A stretch of 64,000 bases of DNA from Lutraria lutraria (taxonomy: Eukaryota; Mollusca; Bivalvia; Venerida; Mactridae): the NCBI GenBank assembly GCA_964023205.1, contig OZ026842.1, positions 8,525,407 through 8,589,406 of the forward strand, in the 5' to 3' direction. The notes beneath the pieces are model-generated. The model was not told the origin of the DNA and made no database searches. It saw only the letters and a list, made by a program, of their open reading frames with translations. Below, in pieces: positions 37,970-49,900 of the stretch. Within the stretch, counting starts at the first letter, position 1, and every line of letters starts with the position of its first letter. A program made the translations under genes and the position numbers.

Positions 37970-40900
37970 ATGGTAGGTTTTTACCCCTGTTGTTAAAGAA
38001 AACATTAACTGTGCAATAGGGTATCAAATGTAATTGTGTTTCTGCCTTCGATGTCGATAGAATATACCAAGTTTTAAGTTTAACCATACCGACCGGCTTT
38101 TCAGTGGTCATTTCTTTTTTTAGAACTAGAAGTTCTTCGTTCTCTAAAATATCTTAATGATATATTTTATTATCATATACCTTATAAGAGGATGTAATCA
38201 TGAATTATGACCGATCAACCAGTCTACCTTGATATTTACAATTGCACAGTTAAACTAAAGATCTGTAGATCATAGATGGCAAGTTTGTGATCTAGACTGA
38301 GATGATTGAGACCTTTTTGATTTGGCATTATCCCACATAGACAAAGAACTGCATATTATATATGTGTGGGGGCAATCCCCAGTTAAAACCCGTTAACTAC
38401 AATATATCTAAAATCCGTTGGGCACGGTTACTCCAATACCTGTAACCAAAGTGAACCCAGGTTTCTAGCCAGCCTAATATTGACATGCCTTCAGGCTCTC
38501 AGTTATATATTTGACATCACTTAATTCCACCAACATCCCTGAATTATGTACAAGGCATTTTTTGTATACAACCAATTATAAAATTTATCAAGTACATTTG
38601 ATTATGTGCCGCATGCTGACTAACTACAGTACGGTTCATGTGATTTGTCCGATTTTCGCGTTTCCCCCGCGTTCGTAATCGTCAATTTATCACCAGTAGC
38701 GGCGATTTTCATCACGGCATCGATCTTGAAAAAAAACGCGAATCACCGCAACATCGCTAATCACTGCGTTTTATGACTTATTTATCAGTCGGTAATCTTT
38801 GATAGCGGTGATTCACGAACGTCTAAAGCCGACTCTCAAGTAAATAAAATGATATTTATTGTGAATCTTTCTTCTACTTTGGCTTTCTGTTGACCCTTCA
38901 TTGTCAGAAAACAGACACATGGTAAGATAATTCAGGATTTAACACTTACTAAATCCGTCGGCCAAGACCGACTGAAATCCAGACATCTGATTAAATTTTG
39001 TCAAGTAGGAAATCACATTCTTGAAGTAAATATGTAGAAATACCGGCAAATTGCTAAGCGAATATGTAAACTGTGTAGCTATGTTTTACATATGCAGCAT
39101 TACGTACAGGGCGAGATTCATATGTCTATTTTTAGTGTTTTATATATCGAGTACCAGGGCGAGAATCATTATTTAGACCGAGTCGCATTCTCTCATTTTA
39201 CGAATGTAGCTCGGTGCTCTAATCAATAAAACCAGTCCACTGTTTACATGTAATATTATTTCGCGCAATAATATACGAAAGCTGGCAGATTAATTAAAGC
39301 TCATCAACTACTATTAAGTTCTCAACACTCATTGATTATAATTTATGTCAACGCTAATTTTTCACAGATATCAGGTAACAATTTGTTCACGAAGCGCAAT
39401 TAAATAATGTGTGAATAACAGTGTTATTTACAAGAAATTTGTAAGTTTTGAGTAAACGACATCGCGTATCACCGGGTTGAGCGATCGTCGCCGCAATCCA
39501 CTGCGAATTATTGCCCTTCAGTGGTGACGGTCACCGTCGATCGTCGTCGCTCTGAACGCGGCGGCCAAAATTCAAATCGCCGCGTTGAAGCGATCTACCT
39601 GTGGCTTAGCGCGATTTTAATTCTGTGGCGATTCGCGAAAATCTGACAAATCACCCGAACCGTACTGTACGTCACTAATAACAGTGTCAATCAAGTGCAT
39701 GTATCAATAAACCCATAACAGTCTCAAATGCATGACACTTGTCGCTGCCAAAATTGTAGCCCCGCCTTAGCATGTGGATTAGCAACTAAATACCGTGAAA
39801 GTACTGCGGAAAACAATAGGTGTTGACAAGATTCATCTAGAAATTGTGCTGTTTGCAGATCTATGTTAATTTTCACTGCTGTGTTTTTCAAGAGTAGCTA
39901 TTATGATACTGAATCTTTACACAATTTATTGATATGCAGTCAGCGGAGCATCGCTCGTCATGCAGACTATGTGAAAGGCTAAAAAATCTGCCGGACCAAA
40001 AACAGTAAACAAGTATAAATGTGTATACATCAGGTAATAAGTTGACGGACAACCAGTCCGATGAGATAAGATTCTTTATCGGACCGACACACAATCCATC
40101 GGACATATCCTTTGGTCCGGCGCCTTTCGAAAAGTCTGTCGTCATGCATATTTTGCATAAAATTCAAAATACGAAAAATAACTAATACTTATGGTACACA
40201 ATGATTATAAAATGACAAATTAGTTTTGAACCCGTTAGTTGCCTTGGGCATTTTTGTTTAGTTTGCATTTCCGCACATAAATATGCAGTTCTTTGTAAGC
40301 CTGAGAGGATGGCCCTTCAGAATTTGTTTATGAAATCGGCCAAACGGAATGTCTAATAAGTATGGCTACAGTACGGTTGGGTGATTTGTCCGATTTTCGC
40401 GATTTGAATTTTGGCCGTCACATTCAGGGCGACGATGATCGACGGTGACCGTCACCACTGAAGGGCAATAATTCGCGGTGGATTGCGATGTCGCCTCTTC
40501 AGTTAACGCAAAACTTACAAATTTCTTGTAAATAACACTGTTATTCACACATTATTTAATTAATTGCGCTTTTGTGAACAAATTGTTACCTGATATCTGT
40601 GAAAAATTAGCGTTGACATAAATTATAATCAACAAGTTTTAAGAACTTAATAGTAGTTTTAATGGCTTTAATTAATCTGTCAGCTTTCGTATATTATTGC
40701 GCGAAATAATATTACATGTAAACAGTGGACTGGTTTTATTGATTAGAGCACCGAGCTACATTCGTAAAATGAGAGACTGCAACTCGGTCTAAATAATGAT
40801 TCTTGCCCTGGTACTCGATATATAAAACACTAAAAATAGACATATGAATCTCGTCCTGTACGTAACGCTGCATATGTAAAACATAGCTACACAGTTTACA

Positions 40901-43900
40901 TATTCGCTTAGCAATTCGCCAGTTTTTCTACATATTTACTTCAAGAATGGGATTTCCTACTCGACAAAATTTAATCAGATGTCTGGATTTCAGTCGGTCT
41001 TGGCCGACGGATTTAGTAAATGTTAAATCCTGAATTATCTTACCATGTGACTGTTTTTTCGGAAAATGAACGGTCAACAGAAATAGAAGGTAGAAGAAAG
41101 ATTCACCATAAATATCATTTTATTTACTTGAGAGTCGGCTTTAGACGTTCGCGAATCACCGTGATCCATCGCTATCAAAGATTACCGACTGATAAATAAG
41201 TCATAAAACGCGGTGATTAGCGACATTGCGGTGATTTGTGTTTTTTTCAAGATCGATGCCGCGATGAAAATCGCCGCTACAGGTGATAAACTGACGATTA
41301 CGAACGTGGGGGAAACGCGAAAATCGGACAAATCTCCTGAACTGTACTGTAGTTTGTGATTCAATCCATGACAGTATGAGTCCACAGGCAGTTGAGTCAC
41401 GGATCAAACCATGAATCTTTCATCAAATGAAAATGCATTATACATTAAATTTGGTTTCATTCTGTGTATTTACATAAGAATACTGGTAAAACTGAGTACA
41501 AATTTTACTGATTTTCAGTACTGTATCTAACCCTTCTCATAACTAATTTCTTTTTATAAACAATAAACAAATAATGCAAGGCAAGACACATGAAACAACC
41601 AAATTTAACCTGTGACAAGTGCATACGGTAATCTCATGTTTATTAAAAGATGCATGTTTTTGCATCCAATCTTGCATTGAAAATTGGATGCATCTTAAAC
41701 ATATTTTCTATGACTCGGAACAAATATAATAGCATCTTTAACTTTTATGATGTTTTTCATCAAAGGGAATTAAATCCTGCATCTAAAATTTGTTATGGTT
41801 CCATACTTTTTCTAGATTTTCAAAAAGGTAGACATTTACATAAGTTAGCTAGGAATTCAGTAACAAATAAGTAGATAAAAAAGGAAACAAAATAATGCAC
41901 ATTTCAAAATGAACTAATATAAATTTTTCTTGAGAAGCAATAAAAGACAATGCCATGATATGCATGTCACAGTTTATGAAACTGTTTAATGAATAGTTTG
42001 ACACGTTTTGCAAGTTACAACTATATTACCTTTGAATCGATTTATTTTTGGCTCCCTTGTAAAGGTGTTCTTACGATTTATTGGTTTTATACCATTATAC
42101 TAAACATGTTTTTGTGATACTTATAAAGCTCACAAATTTGATCAAGTCATGCATAAAAATAATAACTATCAAGTATACATGTAATATCATCTTGTGCCTT
42201 TTTGTCATACGAAAGGTGCAAATCGAGGGTTAAACGCAACAGTGTCGTAACTCATATTGAAATAAGAACAAGTTATAAATGACAGTATTGCGCTAAGCCC
42301 TCGAAATGCATGTTCACTGAAGTTATGTTTGAAAATGAGCTGTTTGAATTCATGTATAATTCTTTAAACTTGTGGTCCAGTCTGATTAATTCAAAGATAC
42401 TGGTAATCATATGAATTATTCTGAGAATTGGCTATGAAAAATTCAGGTTTGAATATTGATGAGGTTGAGTCATGTGTTTGAATAAATTATAATTGGATTA
42501 GGATACTAGCTTATAAATCATGCTAGTTGTATCAGATAACAGGAACACAAAGTATATTGTGTAATAGAATACATACATGTAGATAATTACAGACCAGCTG
42601 TTAGCTTTAAGCATTAAGGGTGTAGTTTATATAATTCCTTTGTCAATAAGTTGTAAATGCATGGCTTCATTTTACTGTAAAATGCTATTTAACTCTGGCA
42701 AAAGGAACATTTTCTAGCAAAATAAAGCTTCTGATAGAAAGGTTGGAATGAAAATTTTAGAAAGCTTTGTTGACTCATGAGATTATCATCCACTAACTAA
42801 AGGTCCTTTTTGTGTCCCTGTAATCCAAACGGCCGAAGGTTATAAAGTGTTACCCCTGTCCGTCCGTCTGTCAGGGCGAACAAGAGGAAACTTGTTAGGT
42901 ACTGTAAGGGTCTTGTGGTGAACATGAGGACACTTGTTCGGTACTTAAACTAAAAGGGTGTTGTGTTGAGTATCAACAGAACAAGAGAAATATCCCAACT
43001 TATGTCCATTTCTAGGAAAGTCAGTCTATCCATTCAAAATTTGGTTTCTGTGCGATAAATATATCATTGATTGGATTCAGGTTTTACATGAAGGTGTGCA
43101 ATAAAAAATAATATTCAATTTCGATTAGAATCCAAACATTTTCACAGGAGTTGTGACTTTTTTGGACTTAGCTCTAGGAGGGATCATTTGTTTCCTCCGG
43201 CCACGTTTCTAGTTCTAATAGTGCTTGAGCTAGTATTGTGTGATAATTCTTTCTATCATTTCATTTGCTGACTATCAATGATGAATTCTATCTTTTTATG
43301 AAATTGACATTCCGATTTTTGAAATTATTTGACTACTGATTTGTTGAATATGAACTTGTGTTCACTTGGTGTAACTGCATCAATTTAATGAATTGTAATC
43401 TTTCAGATAAGGTACAGAAATCATTATATAATTAGTTTGTCTGTATTTGCCTCTCTGTGAATAGCAAGTAATGAAGCATATCTATCAAAAGGCAAGGAAT
43501 TTTCTATTGCACAAGGTTGTAATAAATCGTATGATTATAAATTAAATAATTGGGAAACAAATCGATATTCAGATTATGATATTCTTTAGCCAGAACAGAA
43601 CAGAACAAATTATTTATTTTCCCCAGATATGTTACATATTGCATGGGTAGCCTGTGGATTGATTTGGAAAACAAATTTGTATTTTTGCACAGTTTTGTAT
43701 TGAACTTTCATGTTCGTTGAATAGGGTAATGGCTGTCTGGTAAGACTGGTATTATATGTAGGTCGCCCAGGGCTTTTTTATTGACTCTTGAAAGCATGCA
43801 GAAAAGTAAAAAAAAAATGAGAAAGTGAGTGTACTGATCTAAAAAATGGGGTTGCGGAAAAAACTAGGGGAGGTTGGGTAACCAGATACTACTTTTTTGA

Positions 43901-46900
43901 AGGTTTCGGGCTTTGGGCACTCATTATATCCCCGGCATATTTGGTCAGACTTTTTTTTGAAACATGCATATATTAAAAGGAATGTGCTTCTTGGGTTTAT
44001 TAGGTAATTACTGTTTTATCATCAGCAGTTTCTTATTTCAGGACAGGTTAATATTTGTCTTTCCATTTCTGTGAATTAGTTGGGAAATCTGTCCTGAGTG
44101 TGGGCTTTTTATTTGTCCTTTAAGCTCAGTTTTTTTCCTTCTATAGCAGGGGCCGTTAATAGGCATCTTCCCCTCAGGAAAATTCTTTAAAATCATGCTG
44201 TTTTCCCCTAAAATTCAATTCACATCAAGTTTTTTTTCTTCCCCATTTGAAAAAATTATGCGTTATTTACCCCAAATTTAAGGAAAAGGCCCCTTCCCCT
44301 ACCTGTGAAAAAAGCCTTGAATCTGTGATGCCTTAGCGCTAAGATTAAAACTAGATCTATTTTCTTTTCCAGATGCAGTTTATGTTATTATTCAGTCGTC
44401 AAGGTAAACTCAGGCTTCAGAAATGGTATGTTGCACATCAAGATAAAATGAAGAAGAAAACTACTAGAGAGCTCGTTACACTTGTTTTAGCTAGAAAACC
44501 AAAAATGTGTAGCTTTTTAGAATGGAGAGATCTTAAAGTGGTTTATAAAAGGTAAGACATGTTTCACCCAGTAAGTTATACTAAGTGAGTTATGTCATGT
44601 TTTTGTAGCTCAAGTGATTGATCAGGTGAACTTTTATTTTGCAATAAGAATATAATGTTTATCCACTCTTTTCCTTCTATAACAGAGGTCAAAATTCGGT
44701 GACTTTCCAATTGCAAACAAGGCCATTTTTTCCCAATTTGAGGCATGAAATTCCCCAAAATACGATGCTTTTCTAACTCAGTTGCCTAACCTTCTCAAAA
44801 TTTGACCAAATATCGCACTTGAAATTCCCAAAATGAAAGGTTATATTAGCCCCTTCCCTAATTTTGGAAAAAAGGCCTGTTATCAATAAACAATGTAATA
44901 TTATATCAAATGTATTTCACTCAGACTTAATTATGTGAGCATGGAAGATAATATTTGTTTATAGCAAAACAATTTGAGAAAGTTAGTAGGCAGTTGCTTA
45001 CGTATGGGAGTATGGGAGTCTAGTACTTCCAAGTAATGATGGTCAGGTGAACAGGGCTTGACACTAACTTTTTCAGAAGGTAGTCATTGCAAAATATAGG
45101 TAGTCCTCATTCTACTAAATAAAAATGTGTTTGTCATTTTATTTCAATGCTTATCGAGTGAACTTGATCAGAATACAAGACGAGTATGAAAGTCAGATAT
45201 TCACGAATGTATTGAACAAAGTTATACAAGTTACATCACATCAGATCTTTATTATTCAATTTAGTTCAGGTTATAGAAATCAGGTCACTCGAATTTCAGA
45301 TAGCCTGACGGGATACCCAGCTTGGCAACCTAGATAGTCCATGGAGAAAATAGGTAGCCTCGGGCTAACAGACCATTGTTAGTGTTGATCCCAGGTGAAC
45401 TGCTAACCTCATATGACTCTGACTGTTGGAAAGGAGTGCAAAACTCAAACAAAACAAACGTTCAAATATTCTAATGGCCACGATTAGTACTTAATACATA
45501 CAGATGTCTGTAACCATGACCTGACAAGGGTCAAGGTTAAAGGAAACATTAAAACAACAAACATTCCTGTTTCTTTATTCATACATTGTACATGTTCATA
45601 AGTCACATTACATTGAAGCAATAATGAATTAGTACAACCACATTTTAAACTTCTTTTCTGGATATAGGTGTTTCTGATATTATTTCAGTGTGAGTTAATG
45701 ATTTCAAATGCATCATTGTACTCATAGGCACTTGACTCTTTGATTTTGATAAAAGTCATCAAACAATGCAAATCTGTCAAAAGAAAATTTTTCAATTTTC
45801 TCCACTATTGAGCATATAAGAAACACCAAGGTAGCTCACTTGCTTTTTTTTATTGCGGAAGTCTCGATATCCGAGATAGACTGGTTGCAAATAAGCGTGG
45901 GTCTCGGCATTCCTTCTAAACTGCATGAGCTTTTCAGGGACCTTGCTTTCGTTGTAGTGTGCCAAATTTAAACGTTTTGACAGCTTTTAGAAGGAAAGCC
46001 GAGACTCACAAGTATTTGCAACCAGTCTGTCAGGGGTATTGTCAGTTCCATCAATCGAAAAGATGGTGAGTGAGCGGAAAAAATGAAGATTTTTCTTTTG
46101 ACAGATTTGCGTTGTTTGGTCTATATACAGTACAACCTCTCCAGACTGGCCCTGAATCTGCCGGACATTCGGTCCAACAAGCTTGAAAATTCTGTCCGAC
46201 CGAAAGGAAATCTACCAGACCAAAAACAGTAAACAAGTATAAATGTGTACATACATCAGGTAACAAGTTGCCGGACAGCTAGTCTGATGAGATATGATTA
46301 ATTATCAGACCGACACACAATCCATTGGACATATCCTTCGGTCCGGCGCCTTTCTCAAAGTCTGGCTCTCTCTTAAGCAACCACCTCCCTTTAACAGCAG
46401 CATGATTTTTCCCATTGTACAATTTAATTATTAATTTAACCTCCCTAGCGCAACAACCTCTCAACAACAACATAATTTTGCTCCTCCCAAAAGGTGTTGT
46501 TTTGTAGAGGTTAACGTTGCTATGTATGTTGTGTTCATACTATTACGCTTCTGACTTAAAATTGTAGTTACGATTGTTTCTTTAAAGAAGAAAGCTTGTT
46601 GTTCTTGATCGAACTATGCTATGGATCCTGGACGCATTTGAATAAAAATAAATGAAAAAATTGTGTGTACATCACTACATGACTGTGTGTGTTGTATAAT
46701 AAACGTAACTAGATCAGCAATGTGATATTCTTATAATGTTCTTTTCTAGCTGGTAAACTGATCAATATCACTTCATATACATATATATAATATATAAACT
46801 TACGAAATACTATCCGGGTGGATTTAAGTCATAGTTGAATAACTTGAAATCGTAATAATACATGGCTTGTATGTTTATTATGACTTCTTTTCGTATATTT

Positions 46901-49900
46901 CTGTAGGCTCTCTCTAAAGCTCTTTGTCTTTGTTGTTTACTTTCCTCAGCTGTTATTGGATATGTGTGCATTTCAGACATAAAAATGTTAGCAATTGCAG
47001 GAACTGACAGAAGGTTTATATTACCTAACTTTGATGATGGAAATTCAATGTATTTATACATTTGGCCTTGAACTTTCAAAGCTTCCCAAACTCTTTCTAC
47101 AATTTCCAGTTTTGTGAAACAGTTTTCCATATAATCCAAACCTCTTTGAAGCATTGTTTTTATCAAACCATATAGAATTTCATCCGATTGTATTCCATGT
47201 TTTCCCAGCACGGATTGGATCATCGAGTTCTGTGTTTCGTTAAGATACATATGTGATAAAACATGCTGAATATCATCATGGTAATGTTCTTGTTTGACTA
47301 TAAGGTCAGGATTTGCTGCACAAGGCTCGCATAAAGAAGAAACTGGAAGCCAATGTGCATCTCCATTCCCTTCTCCAGATTCCATTAGAACAACTTCTAG
47401 AAATTCTTCAAATGTAACAAATTTTGTACCACATTGAGAATTATAGAAAGGTCTGTACATGTACTTTTTCTGCCATAATTTTTGGAATGCTGGTTTCAAC
47501 ATGGTATGAAAAACAGGAATGTATATCTTGTCTATGTATGCAGAGTAGAGCCTTGAGTATGGATTCCTAGTTGTCAGAATTTTGGTGAAACTGCTGTTTA
47601 CGAATTGACCCATTGTAACCATAACTGGGCTGAAGAACAATCCGTGAACAGAACTGCGGCTTATGCTGAATACATCCCTCTGAATTTGCTTCACAAAGTT
47701 GAGTACAACATCAGTATTATGGTCTTCACTGATAAACATAGACGGCTTATTTAAGTATATTATCAGTTGTTTCTGGAACGAACAGCCAGACTTGGGTATG
47801 ACACAAAACGTTGTATTCCAATTAACTGTGTATATTTGTTGCATTTTCTTAATACCTTTGTACTTGGCTTGCATGACGTGAGTTTTCAAATATTGACACA
47901 TATGTCTCATATGTTCAATTCTCTTCTTATGATCTATAACGGTTGGTCTCCTTTCGTTCATTACCCACTCTGCGCCATACACATCTTTTGATTGAAAACC
48001 TGAATATATTAAAACACAGAATACAGGTTAGAGATGAGTAATACATTTTGGTGGCCAAAAAGGTCTAAACACTTGTCCACTTCATTATTGATGCTGAAAA
48101 AAAAAAATTTGTTTGTTTGGAGTGCTACGACCAAGATTATATCACTGGGTAGGTAGACAGGTAATTTTTTTACATTACTTAATTTATAAAATTTAATGGT
48201 AAAAAAAAATGCCCCCAAAAAATATTTTGAGTGCTAGGATTTTCTTGAGACGGGTGTAGCACTCCAAATAAACTTACTTTTATTTTCAGCGAATGGTTGA
48301 TAAAACATAAGTTTTTAGAAATAAGTAAATTTAGTCATCTTTTTCACTGTGATACTGATACTCATGAATGTATGTGTTATTAATTTGAGATGAATTTTAA
48401 GTTATTCTTACCTGCTTGTAGGTTGTATCTAATTGATATGAAGAATACTGTCATGACTAATATAATAATTATATTAAACATATGTTTTTTCCTCACACGT
48501 TCACATTTCCATAAAGCGATGATAGACATTCTTATTGCTGAATAAAAAATCCTTTCATTTCAATGATACATTTTGATCAACACTGAACTCAGTATAGTTG
48601 AGATCAGATTTGTATAAACTTCACTGTAGCTGAATAAATGAAAGCACTGTCACAAACACTTTGAATATAGAAAAAATTATGATTATCAAATTACACTACT
48701 AATTTTTTAGATTCTTTGTATGGCAGTGTTGATAAGATCATTCTGCATACATGTTTCATGTACCATGAAATTCCAAACTCTTCACAGTCAACACACATTG
48801 TATATCCTCGATCATCAATTATTTCATGGATTTACATAAAACCTAGTTTTTAAAACACTAAAGTATTAATGGTAGTAGGTAGTTACTAAGCGAGTCATGT
48901 GTAAAGGCAGTATTTGTTTAATATCGTCTTTCATTTATCCTACTGTTTGCTATTGATTTCGTGCAAGCTGCGGTGAATCTTTATACAAATTTACACATGA
49001 TATTAGACACAATACATTAATGCATATAATCCTTATTGTCCATGTTGACTCAGTACTTGTTAGTACACCTATACATATAAACATAGAAGATGTTCAGTAC
49101 AGTTAAATTTATTTGGACTGTGAACAAGTTTATATAGTTGAACTTTTTACATGATAATATCTTTTTTTCTAACTGACCATGTTAAAACAAAATATTCAGC
49201 TACTGGTGTGTTATATATGCCATTGGCATTTTTTTTTTAATTAGTCACCCATAATTTGTTATGATAATGTCTGCCTTAAGCTAAATGATTTTTTAGATAT
49301 TTCCCAAAGCTATATAGGACATAATTATCTACATGTTGTTCTATTAAAATATAAAAAAATCGTATTGTTTCTTAAGGCTGAAAACAAAAATAAGTTTGCT
49401 TGGAGTGCTCTGTCCTACTCACGAAAATCCTAGCAAACAAATGTTTTGGGGCATTTTTAATTTACTGAAGTAAAACCTCGATTATTTGACGACAGATTAT
49501 CTGAATACTGGCATTGTCCGAATAAGATCTACGGTCCGATTATGTCTCTATATATTTTAACTGCAACAAATCCTGGTTATACGTATTGGTTTTTACGAAT
49601 ACCTGATGTAATTCCAAATACATAATTTAGTCCCTATAAAGTCATGAATGCGCATATTTTCACACCTATTATTTAAATGGTCAATTTATAACAGTGGCTG
49701 ATTGGAAAACAACTGGCATGTGACAAGCAATGTGCAACATTTAATTCATACACTAAGCATGTCAAAAAGTTCAATTGTTCAAATCAATGATGGGTAAATT
49801 GTAAAATTGATCATATTGTTGGTTGCGATTTAATACTTCCCTATGATCTCAGACCAGTATGTATAAGAAGTTAATATACGCATCTGGTGATCTGTATGAA

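Noticed and set aside
41182..41407. Two minus-strand frames of about 70 codons at the end of the second mariner-like element.
   Set aside because: They lie in the inverted terminal region of a non-coding element and resemble no transposase.
47699..47991. Plus-strand open frames overlapping the sulfotransferase.
   Set aside because: Antisense shadows of a clearly coding exon.
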